Positions 26,016 through 35,022 of a stretch of DNA of 64,000 nt are shown in pieces. The stretch is taken from positions 186,001 through 250,000 of the forward strand of contig NZ_FOHE01000002.1 in assembly GCF_900111445.1 (NCBI RefSeq), read 5' to 3'. The first letter of the stretch is position 1, and each line of letters begins with the position of its first letter. This DNA comes from Oceanobacillus limi. Lineage in GTDB: Bacteria > Bacillota > Bacilli > Bacillales > Amphibacillaceae. The translations under genes were made by a program, and so were the position numbers. Under the pieces are notes generated by a model, which ran no database searches, was not told where the DNA came from, and saw nothing but the letters and a program-made list of their open reading frames with translations.

Positions 26016-26672
26016 CTAACTAATCTTTACCTTTTTCATTCGTTTTTGACCTTCTCTACATACTGCTAATAAAGGGCAATCAGAGCAATTTGGATTCTTT
26101 GCTTTACAGTGATAACGTCCAAAGAATATCATTCTATGGTGGGTTACACTCCACTCGTTTTTAGGAACTTTCTTCATCAAGGTGTTTTCTACTTCTAATA
26201 CAGAATCCTTCCATCGGCAAATTCCCAACCGCTTCGAAACACGTTCTACATGGGTATCAACAGCTATAGCAGGTTCCCCAAAGGCAACAGAAGCAACTAC
26301 ATTAGCTGTTTTTCGTCCCACCCCTGCTAATTTTTCCAACTCATCTTTCGTATTCGGTACTTCTCCGTCATACTCATCAATTAGTACACGACAAAGTTTT
26401 TGTATGTTCTTTGCTTTGTTTCGATATAATCCGATCGAACGTACATCTTCTTGTAGTTCTTCTAATGAAACAGCTAAGTAATCACTTGGTGTTTTATATT
26501 TTTGAAACAGACTCTTAGTAACTTTATTTACCAATACATCTGTACATTGAGCAGACAAGAGTACAGCAATTACGAGTTCGAAAGGATTGGAATGATTTAA
26601 TTCACAATCTGCATTTGGAAACATTTTTTCCATTTCATCCAAACAAAAACGTATGTCTTTCTTTGTAAGCAC
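26016..26672 (-). CDS. nth: Endonuclease III
   Basis: A 218-residue DNA glycosylase/AP lyase for oxidised pyrimidines. The helix-hairpin-helix LAGVGRKTANVV with its catalytic lysine, the catalytic Asp in AVDTHVERV and the C-terminal 4Fe-4S cluster (C-x6-C-x2-C-x5-C in YHCKAKNPNCSDCPLLAVC) are all present. GTG 26670-26672 is the preferred start, because GAGGGGG abuts an ATG three codons earlier but is well spaced for this GTG, and homologues begin here. It follows dnaD with almost no gap. Confidence 0.95.
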   Translation of the reverse strand: MLTKKDIRFCLDEMEKMFPNADCELNHSNPFELVIAVLLSAQCTDVLVNKVTKSLFQKYKTPSDYLAVSLEELQEDVRSIGLYRNKAKNIQKLCRVLIDEYDGEVPNTKDELEKLAGVGRKTANVVASVAFGEPAIAVDTHVERVSKRLGICRWKDSVLEVENTLMKKVPKNEWSVTHHRMIFFGRYHCKAKNPNCSDCPLLAVCREGQKRMKKVKIS

Positions 26673-26673
26673 A

Positions 26674-27366
26674 CTAATCATCCCCCTCTAACCAATTGTA
26701 ATAAAATGAAGTATCTCTTTCTTTTTTTGGTTCCTGTTTTCCTTTATTCATTTGTTGATTGTGAAAATTTTTACTAGCCTCTCGAGCTTGGTCAACCGTA
26801 TGGATTCCTTTACGTTTCCATTCCCTAAGAATCCGATCGATATACTTAAAGTTTAGCTTGCCCATTAATACAGATTCCCTTAAGCCTGCTTTTATTAGCG
26901 AAGGTGATATTTCATCCTCATCCAGCCAAGTATTGATTGTTTCTATTTCAAATGGGGATAATGGACGACCAAACTCTTGTTCGAACAAGATAAAAAGTGT
27001 TCCTTCCAACTGCTCGTCCTCTTTGGTATGAATCTGATCTTCATTATACAGTTTTTCCCACAGTGGATCGAGTGAATATACTTCACTTAATTGTTTATTC
27101 TCATTCTGTTCTTGTTCAATAGTTAACAGATTTTTTTGGAATAATTTTCGCAGTATTTTAGCACAATCCTTTTCTTCGATTGTCATATTAGCTGCTAATT
27201 CACTTGGTGTCGGAAAATAATTATTTTGATATAAAAATCGATAAATATGAACAATTACCATTAGTTCTATTTCATTGAGACCAAACTTAGTATAAGAGGT
27301 AAATAACGTTTCTGGTATGGGAAATTGGTCTTTGATTATTTGTTGAATTGGGATAGATTTCGACAT
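26674..27366 (-). CDS. dnaD: Primosomal protein DnaD
   Basis: A 230-residue protein of the Firmicute primosome. It has an N-terminal winged-helix dimerisation domain (about 1-120) and a C-terminal DnaB_2/DnaD domain, with the EFGRPLSPFEIETINTW block at about residues 130-146 and a WKRKGIHTV segment near residue 200. DnaD works with DnaA and DnaB to load the replicative helicase. I use the ATG behind GAAGGAGGTG. It sits downstream of asnS and just ahead of nth, as in B. subtilis. Confidence 0.95.
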   Translation of the reverse strand: MSKSIPIQQIIKDQFPIPETLFTSYTKFGLNEIELMVIVHIYRFLYQNNYFPTPSELAANMTIEEKDCAKILRKLFQKNLLTIEQEQNENKQLSEVYSLDPLWEKLYNEDQIHTKEDEQLEGTLFILFEQEFGRPLSPFEIETINTWLDEDEISPSLIKAGLRESVLMGKLNFKYIDRILREWKRKGIHTVDQAREASKNFHNQQMNKGKQEPKKERDTSFYYNWLEGDD

Positions 27367-27400
27367 TGAATAAGCACCTCCTTCATAGTATAGCATACAT

Positions 27401-27434
27401 AAAATCCCTTGCATCATGAGGTGCAAGGGATTTT
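27401..27434 (-). terminator. Hairpin between asnS and dnaD
   Basis: A perfect 13-bp stem (27401-27413 with 27422-27434) with an eight-base loop. The only T-run is the TTTT inside the stem, so it could be a weak terminator or a processing hairpin ahead of dnaD. Confidence 0.55.
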
Positions 27435-27440
27435 ATCGTG

Positions 27441-27694
27441 AGATAAGAAAGTATAAAAATATTGGCTTTGTTATGCTAACACACAGCAACGGCCACGTCC
27501 AGCTTCGACTTACAGGAAGTCCTAGTGTCGATGGCACCAAAGGATAAGGAAAACTTCCGAGTGAAACATCGCACACAGAAAATTTGTTTTTTCAAGGACG
27601 TGGCATCATGGAACCACCTGGCATGGTTTTCTGCTGGACGAGTATCGCAGTCCCAGTCCGTACGTTTCTACTTACGACGCTTTCGCTTTTGTTC
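27441..27694. repeat. GC-richer intergenic repeat, copy 1 (long form)
   Basis: About 254 bases placed directly at the 3' end of asnS. The left 50 bases match 31081-31130 at 44 of 50 positions by eye (GGCTTTGTTA and CAGCAAC are shared), and the right end shares GTCCGTAC and CGCTTTTG-type words. It holds an internal inverted repeat (CCACGTCC at 27493-27500, GGACGTGG at 27596-27603). No coding frame is supported. It belongs to a dispersed non-coding repeat family like those known from Bacillaceae. Confidence 0.7.
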
Positions 27695-27701
27695 TATCCA
27701 C

Positions 27702-29000
27702 TTATGGATATAAACGGTTTAATAAGCGTGGGAATGGAATTGTTTCCCGGACATGGTCAACACCTGATAGCCATGCAACTGTTCTTTCCAATCCAAGACC
27801 AAAACCTGAGTGTGGTACACTACCATATTTTCTCAATTCAAGATACCAATTATATGCCTCTCCCGTTAACTCATGTTGTTCATAGCGTTTCTTCATCAAT
27901 TCTAAATCATTAATCCGTTCAGAACCACCAATAATTTCTCCATAACCTTCCGGAGCTATTAAATCTGCACATAGTACAACCTCTGGTCTTTCTGGATGTG
28001 GTTGCATATAAAATGCTTTAATTTCCGCAGGGTAGTTCGTAATAAATACTGGCTTATCAAAACTCTCAGCAATAGCCGTTTCATGTGGGGCTCCAAAGTC
28101 CTCTCCCCATTCAATATCAGTGAAACCTTTTTCTTTTAGTAACTCTATCGCATCGTCATACGAAATTCTAGGAAAAGGTGCTTTGATATTTTCTAATTTA
28201 CTTGTATCTCTACCTAATGTTTCAAGTTCTAATTTACAGTTCTGCAATACAGACTGAACAATAAAACTTACATATTGTTCTTGTACCTCTAGGCTTTCCT
28301 CATGCTCTACAAAAGCCATTTCAGGCTCGATCATCCAAAACTCAATAAGATGTCGCCTTGTTTTAGATTTCTCTGCACGGAATGTTGGTCCAAATGAAAA
28401 TACTTTTCCAAGTGCCATTGCTGCAGCCTCCATATAAAGCTGTCCACTTTGAGATAAATAAGCCTCTTCGTCAAAGTATTTCGTATGGAATAGCTCGGTC
28501 GTTCCTTCTGCAGATGAACCAGTTAAGATTGGCGGATCTACTTTAACATAACCATTATCATTAAAAAATTGATACGTAGCACGAATGATTTCATTACGAA
28601 TCTTCATAACTGCGTGTTGTTTTTTAGAGCGTAGCCACAAGTGACGATGGTCCATTAAGAATTCTGTACCATGCTCCTTTGGTGTAATGGGATAGTCAAC
28701 CGCCTCATGGATAAGTTCAATCTCTTGAACTTGCATTTCGTATCCTAAAGGTGATCTTGTATCTTCAACAATGGTACCAGTTATGTACATGGATGATTCC
28801 TGTGTGATATTCTTAGCAAGATTAAAAACATCCTCTTCAACATCATTTTTCACAACAACACCTTGCATAAAACCTGTTCCATCACGAAGTTGTAAAAATG
28901 CAATTTTACCACTAGAGCGTTTATTTGCTAGCCACGCGCCTATTGTAACCGTTTTTCCTTCAAATTCTGATACGTTTGCTATCGTTGTTTTCAAAAACAT
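27702..29000 (-). CDS. asnS: Asparaginyl-tRNA synthetase
   Basis: A 432-residue class II aminoacyl-tRNA synthetase. It has an N-terminal OB-fold anticodon domain (about 1-110) and the three class II motifs, including [22 protein letters not shown] (motif 2, split here) and the final [13 protein letters not shown] (motif 3). It charges tRNA-Asn with asparagine. The ATG behind TTGGAGGTA is preferred to a TTG three codons earlier. It lies 28 bases after aspB, and aspB-asnS-dnaD is the B. subtilis order. The intergenic repeat copy 1 touches its 3' end. Confidence 0.97.
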   Translation of the reverse strand: MFLKTTIANVSEFEGKTVTIGAWLANKRSSGKIAFLQLRDGTGFMQGVVVKNDVEEDVFNLAKNITQESSMYITGTIVEDTRSPLGYEMQVQEIELIHEAVDYPITPKEHGTEFLMDHRHLWLRSKKQHAVMKIRNEIIRATYQFFNDNGYVKVDPPILTGSSAEGTTELFHTKYFDEEAYLSQSGQLYMEAAAMALGKVFSFGPTFRAEKSKTRRHLIEFWMIEPEMAFVEHEESLEVQEQYVSFIVQSVLQNCKLELETLGRDTSKLENIKAPFPRISYDDAIELLKEKGFTDIEWGEDFGAPHETAIAESFDKPVFITNYPAEIKAFYMQPHPERPEVVLCADLIAPEGYGEIIGGSERINDLELMKKRYEQHELTGEAYNWYLELRKYGSVPHSGFGLGLERTVAWLSGVDHVRETIPFPRLLNRLYP

Positions 29001-29028
29001 TACCTCCAAAAATCCTAATTGATTATAC

Positions 29029-30216
29029 TTATGACTGGTGTTTTATAACAAATTGTTTAATACGGTGTGCCGCTTCTATTAATTGGTTTTCCGAAGTAGC
29101 ATAGGATAGGCGGATATTATTTGGTGAACCAAATCCAGATCCTGGAACTACTGCCACTTTTTCTTCTTCTAATAACGCTGCTACCCATTCGTCCACCGTT
29201 TCAAAGCCATTATTCTTCACAGCTTTCGTTACATTCGGGAATAGATAAAAAGCACCCTTTGGTTTAATACATTGAACACCTGGAATCTCTTCTAATAAAT
29301 CATATAATGTATTTAATCTTTCTGCAAATACTTTTCTCATTTCAATTGTTGGATCTACTTCCCCTTGATATGCAGCTAGTGCAGCATATTGTGTTATTGA
29401 AGTTGGGTTAGATGTAGAATGTGACGCTAAATTAGTCATCGCTTTAATAATCTTCTCCGGTCCTGCTGCATATCCCATACGCCAACCAGTCATAGCGTGT
29501 GATTTGGATACGCCATTTATAACAATCGTCTGCTTCTTAAGTTCTGGCGAGAGTTGTGCAATTGATATATGTTGATCATCTGTATAGATTAACTTTTCAT
29601 ATATTTCATCAGAAATAATTAGCAAATCATGCTTTAAACAAATTTCACCTAACTGTCTAAGTTCTTTTTCATTATACATCATACCTGTTGGGTTACTTGG
29701 AGAATTGATAATTAGCGCTTTTGTTTTATTATTTATTGAAGCTTCTAATTGATCTGGTGTTAGTTTAAAGCTATTTTCTTCTAATGCATCAACAATCACT
29801 GGCTTTCCGCCAGCTAGCTTTACCTGTTCAGGATAACTTACCCAATACGGAGAAGGAACAATTACTTCGTCAGCTTCATTAAGTATAACCTGAAATAATG
29901 TATAAAGTGCATGTTTTGCTCCACTTGTAACGATAATTTCATTGGCGCCATATTCTAGTTGGTTATCTTGTAAAAACTTATTACGTATCGCTTGTTTAAG
30001 TTCTAAGATTCCTCCAGCAGCAGTATATTTAGTTAATCCTTGATCCATTGCATCTTTTGCAGCACCGATTATGTATTCTGGAGTATTAAAATCGGGCTCC
30101 CCAGCACCTAAACCAATAACGTCAAATCCTTCTTCTTTTAATGCTTTTGCTTTTGCAGTAATGGCTAATGTGGTCGAAGGTGTTAATGTTTTCACTCTGT
30201 TTGATATATTCATCAT
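29029..30216 (-). CDS. aspB: Aspartate aminotransferase
   Basis: A 395-residue PLP enzyme of fold type I, class Ib. The PLP lysine is K238 in [21 protein letters not shown] (about 171-178) and SDEIYEKL are further signatures. It interconverts aspartate and oxaloacetate, and provides aspartate to the neighbouring AsnS pathway. AAAGGTAG precedes the ATG. It follows ypmB by 11 bases. Confidence 0.96.
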   Translation of the reverse strand: MMNISNRVKTLTPSTTLAITAKAKALKEEGFDVIGLGAGEPDFNTPEYIIGAAKDAMDQGLTKYTAAGGILELKQAIRNKFLQDNQLEYGANEIIVTSGAKHALYTLFQVILNEADEVIVPSPYWVSYPEQVKLAGGKPVIVDALEENSFKLTPDQLEASINNKTKALIINSPSNPTGMMYNEKELRQLGEICLKHDLLIISDEIYEKLIYTDDQHISIAQLSPELKKQTIVINGVSKSHAMTGWRMGYAAGPEKIIKAMTNLASHSTSNPTSITQYAALAAYQGEVDPTIEMRKVFAERLNTLYDLLEEIPGVQCIKPKGAFYLFPNVTKAVKNNGFETVDEWVAALLEEEKVAVVPGSGFGSPNNIRLSYATSENQLIEAAHRIKQFVIKHQS

Positions 30217-30227
30217 TATCTACCTTT

Positions 30228-30776
30228 CTAATTGTAAATTTCCCTCAAGCGAAGTCGTTCGTATTGGGATCCATCGTAAATGGATACATAATCAATTACA
30301 TAACGATTAGAATGATCCATATAAGTTAGCTCCCATAACGGGTTATTGTTAATTATGCCTGGACTTATATTAATTAGTTTACAATCTGGACACGTTTGTT
30401 CCAATTCCGATTTTACTTTACTTTTATCCATCACTTCATTTTTATCAAGAATGACATATTCCTCTTCATTTCGTTGTGCATCTTCTAAAACAGGGACAAA
30501 AATTAGTAATTCTTCCTTATCCTTGGTTACCCCTGTAACTACATGAAAATATTCTTCTCCATGAAATCGAGTTACATCATGAATTTCAACCATGTCTGTA
30601 TCCTCTAACACCCTTTTTTCCGTTTCATCATAGCCCTCTGTTTTGTTTTTCAAGGTACCTTGATAGACAAAAACGCTAAATATAACTGCAGAAATAATAA
30701 TTATTATTACGCATAATAAGCTCCACTTCAACCAACTTGATCGATCATTTTCTTGATAACCGTATCTACTGCTCAT
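30228..30776 (-). CDS. ypmB: YpmB family membrane-anchored protein
   Basis: A 182-residue protein with one N-terminal membrane helix (about residues 18-40) and an extracytosolic domain of the YpmB/DUF5590 PepSY-like type, including an EYVILDKNEVMDKSK segment and a C-terminal YVSIYDGSQYERLRL segment. The function is unknown. Start ATG 30776 follows GGTAAGA. A TTG five codons earlier is less likely. It leads the ypmB-aspB-asnS group. The ypmA gene that normally stands before it was not found. Confidence 0.85.
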   Translation of the reverse strand: MSSRYGYQENDRSSWLKWSLLCVIIIIISAVIFSVFVYQGTLKNKTEGYDETEKRVLEDTDMVEIHDVTRFHGEEYFHVVTGVTKDKEELLIFVPVLEDAQRNEEEYVILDKNEVMDKSKVKSELEQTCPDCKLINISPGIINNNPLWELTYMDHSNRYVIDYVSIYDGSQYERLRLREIYN

Positions 30777-30881
30777 AATCTTACCAAACAAGTATTATCT
30801 TTTTTTGATTTTCGTTGGAGCTTTTCATAGTAAGTATAAAAAATCCGGACCATTTTTTACCCTCCAGTAAAAATGTTGTTT

Positions 30882-30910
30882 TTGTTATCAATTTTTGCTA
30901 CTCATATATT
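30882..30910 (+). promoter_or_regulatory. Candidate SigA promoter of a mini-transcript
   Basis: TTGTTA at 30882-30887 and TATATT at 30905-30910 with a 17-base spacer. Transcription would start near 30917 and reach a strong terminator after about 160 bases. Confidence 0.5.
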
Positions 30911-30966
30911 CATTATCTTCGCTCATACTAATTGTACGTTGAATTAATTAAGAGGAAATACATGCT

Positions 30967-31023
30967 ATGTTTTTAAAAAATTCGTATTTGGCCTTCTTAA
31001 CTTTAAATCAACAAATACTCTAA
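30967..31023 (+). CDS. Possible 18-residue peptide
   Basis: ATG to TAA gives the hydrophobic peptide MFLKNSYLAFLTLNQQIL. AGAGGAA lies nine bases upstream. It fits between a promoter-like pair and a terminator, so it could be a small expressed peptide, or the transcript could be a small RNA without a protein. There is no homology evidence. Confidence 0.25.
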   Translation: MFLKNSYLAFLTLNQQIL

Positions 31024-31043
31024 CCCATACCATACCATTTTAC

Positions 31044-31079
31044 AATACTGATGCACGATCTGCATCAGTATTTTTTTTA
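31044..31079 (+). terminator. Strong plus-strand terminator with no recognised gene upstream
   Basis: A perfect 12-bp stem (31044-31055 with 31061-31072), a five-base loop and a run of eight or more T on the plus strand only. No annotated plus-strand gene precedes it for over 5 kb. Confidence 0.85.
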
Positions 31080-31080
31080 T

Positions 31081-31218
31081 AGGTAAGTAAGTATAAAAAA
31101 TTTGGCTTTGTTAAGCTAACATACAGCAACACGGCCTGGTGCAAAAGATTTTCGGTGGGGCGAGAAATTCGCACAGTCCCACTCCGTACATCTCTACCTA
31201 AGGCGCTTGCGCTTTTGT
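31081..31218. repeat. GC-richer intergenic repeat, copy 2 (short form)
   Basis: About 138 bases at the 3' end of dinG, in the same orientation as copy 1 at 27441. The left 50 bases match at 44 of 50 positions by eye, and the right part (CAGTCCCACTCCGTACAT to CGCTTGCGCTTTTG) also corresponds. It lacks about 115 internal bases of copy 1. Neither copy codes for protein. Confidence 0.7.
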
Positions 31219-33975
31219 TTAAAACCAATCTCTGGCTTGGTCCATTAAAGCAGCAGTTGAATTAAATGATATCGGAACATTTGGAATGGAATCCGTAAAG
31301 TATTTTCCATAACTAGAATTTATCAAACGTGCATCACAAACAAATACAATTCCACGGTCTGTTGAAGACCGAATTAATCTTCCAAAACCTTGCTTAAAAC
31401 GAAGTACAGCATTTGGAAGTGCGAGTTCATAGAAAGGATTTCGATTTTGTGCTCTTAAATATGTTGATTTTGCTTCAAATATTGGGTGGTTTGGTGGTTG
31501 GAAAGGCAAGCGCACAATCACTAAACAGGACAGATCATCACCTGGAATATCTACGCCTTCCCAAAATGAACTAGTACCTAACAGTATAGCTTTTTCAAAG
31601 GACTGAAAATTTTTCTTTAGCCTTGTCCTACTTCCACTTGTTATCCCCTGTGCAATCAGTATATAATTATCCATTTCCCTCATCTCTTTAATAAGTTCAT
31701 GGGCTCGCTTTAACATATCATACGAAGTAAATAGTATCATCATTCTACCACTAGTGATTTCTGCCAATGAAAGAATGGTTTCACAAGTAGCATATAAAAA
31801 ACCATCAATATTTCCTGATTTAATATTAGGAAAATCATTCGGAACCATCAATCTAACCTGATTCTGGTAGGAAAAAGGAGATTGAATCCGTTTTTTTACT
31901 ACTTCATTAGGTACGCCTAGTCTTTTTTGGATAAAAGAAAAAGAATTTTTCATTGTTAACGTAGCACTAGTTAGAATCACACTATTTTTCTTTTGAAAGA
32001 ACAGCTCGGTCATAGTATTGGATATATCTCTTGGTTCACTGTATAAGTAGACAGCATTTTTAGCTCCAAAAGCTTCAATTTCGATCCAGTTCACAAAAGT
32101 ATCTTTATTGTCATTAACAAACAAATGATTAAGCTTTTCTTTCAGATCATTTACTTTATCGATACTATTCCTTATTTCTACATCTGCAACTGTCCTTTTA
32201 TTTTTAACCATAACTAATAAGTGATTTAATTCTCCTAAGAAGAAAATCACCCGTTTTGCCATCTCAATAATTACCTTCCACTGTTCTCCTTGAAGATTTT
32301 CTCTTACCAATGGAAATTGGATCCTACCCGTATCACTTCTTGCAAATCGATTATGATGTTCTTTCCAAACAAATTGATATAATGTACGAAATAGTTCATC
32401 TACTTCATATTTTGTTTTGGATAGGTTTTCTATCCATGAATTTCTAGGAGCATTTTCTTCTTCTAAAATTACATCAAAAGCTTTTGCACTATTAGTGGAT
32501 CCAATATGATTCAATGTATGTTGGAAGGTAACATAGTCTAGCTTCATTCCATAAAAACGTGATGCTGAGTCTTCAAGGTGATGGGCTTCATCAACAATGA
32601 TTCGGTCATATTCTGGGAGTATATTCTCTCCTGAAAATATATCCGTGCACAGTAACGCGTGATTAGTAATGACAAGATCTGCTTCTTCTGCTCTTCTACG
32701 AGCTTGGTAGTAAAAAGAATTTTCTTTTCTAGACTCTGATCTCTGATCACTCTCTGAATCCGTAGCTACTTTTTGATAAAACAAGTAACCACTTGATGGC
32801 AAAAGTAATTCATCAATGTCACCAGTATCAGTTTCTGTCAACCACACAAGGATCATAGCTTTTGTCAATGTTATATCATAATTATCGGATTGACTTACGT
32901 CTAATTCTTTAGCAAACTTCTCCAAATCAAGATAATGGTTCTTCCCCTTAATTAAAGCAACATTTATGGAAAAGGGAATGAGCTTTTCAACTAACGGAAT
33001 TTCTTCTTCTAAAATCTGGCTCTGTAATTGGGTAGTATACGTACTTACCACGATACGACGATTATGATTAACTGCTTCATATACAGCAGGTAAAAGATAA
33101 GCTACCGTTTTGCCTGTTCCAGTTTCTGCTTCAATCAATGCATGATTATTCATTCGAAAAGCATCATAGATATACTCCGACATCTCACGCTGACCAGTTC
33201 GTTCCTCATAGTTTACTATTCCTCGACTCATTGTTCCGTTTTCCTCATATATCCTGTCCAAAAATTCTCCAAACTTTAAACCAGGAACATGATTTGAGGA
33301 CTGCTCTTCAACTTGGGATTTATATGCAACACCTCTGTAGGAAGCATATCGTCTTTCATTCGAAATTGATTTTTCAAGCCGTTCCTGCTGATCATGAAGT
33401 AAATGGTAAAGATCTGATTTAAGCCCTTTCTCTAGCCGTAGCAAATGTGCAATGGTCTTAGCTGGCAACGATTTGAGCTTTTCTAAAAGCTTTAAAAAGA
33501 GCTTTGCAGTAACGTAAGCATCAGATAGTGCTCGGTGAGGATCCTTATGCTTTATATGTAAATACTCTGCTAATTGACTCAATTTGTAACCCGGAGCCTG
33601 CGGATACATAATCCTAGTCAACTCAACCGTATCGATTACAGGGTTTGTGAGACGTTGGAGCTCCACTGATTCTAACTCTGAATTAAGAAACCCTAAATCA
33701 AACGGTACGTTATGCGCAATTAAATAGCTTTCTTTAAAAATATCAACTATGTCAGGCGCAATTTCGGCAAATTTGGGTGCAAATGCGACATCCTGGTCTG
33801 TTATTCCTGTTAAATTAGAAACAAATGGTGGGATTGATTTACCTGGCTGTAGTAAGGTAGAGAATTCATCCGTAATTTCATTGTCTTCAATTACTACAAT
33901 TCCTACTTCAATGATCTGATCACTATGTGTAATATTTCCAGTTGTTTCCAAATCTACTACCACATATTTATCCAT
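31219..33975 (-). CDS. dinG: DinG-type helicase/exonuclease
   Basis: A 918-residue protein. The N-terminal DEDD exonuclease domain (about 1-170) has VVVDLETTG and HRALSDAYVT. The helicase part has the Walker A motif AETGTGKTVAYLLPAV and a DEAH box (IIVDEAHHLED). The final GFGRLIRSSTDRG is a superfamily 2 motif VI. In Firmicutes this fused form acts as a nuclease, and helicase activity was questioned for S. aureus. ATG 33975 follows GGAGGTGG. A start six codons earlier is unlikely. panBCD, found between birA and dinG in B. subtilis, is absent. Confidence 0.94.
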   Translation of the reverse strand: MDKYVVVDLETTGNITHSDQIIEVGIVVIEDNEITDEFSTLLQPGKSIPPFVSNLTGITDQDVAFAPKFAEIAPDIVDIFKESYLIAHNVPFDLGFLNSELESVELQRLTNPVIDTVELTRIMYPQAPGYKLSQLAEYLHIKHKDPHRALSDAYVTAKLFLKLLEKLKSLPAKTIAHLLRLEKGLKSDLYHLLHDQQERLEKSISNERRYASYRGVAYKSQVEEQSSNHVPGLKFGEFLDRIYEENGTMSRGIVNYEERTGQREMSEYIYDAFRMNNHALIEAETGTGKTVAYLLPAVYEAVNHNRRIVVSTYTTQLQSQILEEEIPLVEKLIPFSINVALIKGKNHYLDLEKFAKELDVSQSDNYDITLTKAMILVWLTETDTGDIDELLLPSSGYLFYQKVATDSESDQRSESRKENSFYYQARRRAEEADLVITNHALLCTDIFSGENILPEYDRIIVDEAHHLEDSASRFYGMKLDYVTFQHTLNHIGSTNSAKAFDVILEEENAPRNSWIENLSKTKYEVDELFRTLYQFVWKEHHNRFARSDTGRIQFPLVRENLQGEQWKVIIEMAKRVIFFLGELNHLLVMVKNKRTVADVEIRNSIDKVNDLKEKLNHLFVNDNKDTFVNWIEIEAFGAKNAVYLYSEPRDISNTMTELFFQKKNSVILTSATLTMKNSFSFIQKRLGVPNEVVKKRIQSPFSYQNQVRLMVPNDFPNIKSGNIDGFLYATCETILSLAEITSGRMMILFTSYDMLKRAHELIKEMREMDNYILIAQGITSGSRTRLKKNFQSFEKAILLGTSSFWEGVDIPGDDLSCLVIVRLPFQPPNHPIFEAKSTYLRAQNRNPFYELALPNAVLRFKQGFGRLIRSSTDRGIVFVCDARLINSSYGKYFTDSIPNVPISFNSTAALMDQARDWF

Positions 33976-34038
33976 CACATTCCCACCTCCCATCTAGAAT
34001 TTCTCTATTATTTTTTACAAAGGTTCGATATTTAATTA

Positions 34039-35022
34039 TCACTCATAAAACCAATCGATTTCAGCAGAATATAATTTCTGGGTGGTATGGTCTGGATTCG
34101 TTATAATCAAAGCTCCATCATCCGCTAAACCAGAAAACTCAGCTACCCACTTGTCTCTTAAAGTTGATACTCTGATTTGTTCTCCAATTTTAAAACTATG
34201 TGCTTCCCATTTCCGCTTCACTCCCATAAAGCCAGTTTCGATATAAGCTTCATACTCTTTTTCAAAAGTAAATAATAGTTGTTGGACCAGTCTCTTTATA
34301 TCCCAACTTTGCTTTGTTTGTAATTGGAGCGAAGATGCTTTATTCTGAATTTCAACAGGTAAATCTTCCAGTTCGTGATTTACATTAATCCCCATTCCAA
34401 TTACTACATATTGTATTTGATCCTGTTCTGCCTGTAGCTCTGTTAATATTCCAGCAACCTTTTTTCTATCAATTAGAATATCATTTGGCCACTTTATTTT
34501 AGGATTTGTAGTTGTAGTAGTCTCTATAACCTCAGTTAGTACTGTTGCAGCTAATAGCGTTAGTTGTGGAGCTAGGTATGGCAAAATCGATGGCCGTAAG
34601 ATTAAACTTAACCATATTCCCTTTCCACGCGAGGAATGCCATTGTCGATTCATCCTACCTTTTCCATTAGTTTGCTCATCAGCTATAACTATGGTTCCAT
34701 GGTTCGCACCTTCTTGTGCCAACTGATGCGCAATATGCTGAGTGGATGTTGTCACTTCTTTATGTACAATTGTTTTTCCTAACCAATCGGTTTTCAACCC
34801 CCATTGGAGGGTGTTCTCACTCATACGATTTGGTGAATTGAGTATACGATAGCCTTTTTTTGAGACACCCTCTATTTCGTAGCCATCTTTCTCTAGTTCT
34901 TTCATATGCTTCCACACTGCACTACGAGAAATATTAAGTTTTTCTGATAATAATTGTCCTGAAATATAAGTTTCTTTGTATTGTTCTAATAAATGTATTA
35001 ATTTATTTCGGGTGGATTCCAT
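34039..35022 (-). CDS. birA: Bifunctional biotin protein ligase / biotin operon repressor
   Basis: A 327-residue protein with an N-terminal winged helix-turn-helix (ISGQLLSEKLNISRSAVWKHMKEL, split here: LNISRSAVWKHM) and a biotin ligase domain with GKGRMNRQWHS and KWPNDI. It attaches biotin to acetyl-CoA carboxylase and represses biotin genes. I prefer ATG 35022 (AAAGGA nine bases upstream). The first ATG directly touches that site. Its start overlaps the end of cca, so the two are coupled. Confidence 0.94.
   Translation of the reverse strand: MESTRNKLIHLLEQYKETYISGQLLSEKLNISRSAVWKHMKELEKDGYEIEGVSKKGYRILNSPNRMSENTLQWGLKTDWLGKTIVHKEVTTSTQHIAHQLAQEGANHGTIVIADEQTNGKGRMNRQWHSSRGKGIWLSLILRPSILPYLAPQLTLLAATVLTEVIETTTTTNPKIKWPNDILIDRKKVAGILTELQAEQDQIQYVVIGMGINVNHELEDLPVEIQNKASSLQLQTKQSWDIKRLVQQLLFTFEKEYEAYIETGFMGVKRKWEAHSFKIGEQIRVSTLRDKWVAEFSGLADDGALIITNPDHTTQKLYSAEIDWFYE

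Larger units (their letters stand above)
30777..31218. other. Gap with a possible short plus-strand transcript and repeat copy 2
   Basis: The region between ypmB and dinG. ypmA is not detectable on the minus strand. On the plus strand it contains a promoter-like pair (30882-30910), an 18-codon frame (30967-31023) and a strong terminator (31044-31079). Then follows intergenic repeat copy 2 up to the dinG stop. Confidence 0.6.

Noticed and set aside
27525-27713. Plus-strand open frames in front of asnS
   Set aside because: They overlap the intergenic repeat and the asnS 3' end on the other strand. No ribosome sites.
29010-29028. T-box leader before asnS
   Set aside because: asnS is only 28 bases downstream of aspB and there is no room for a T-box.
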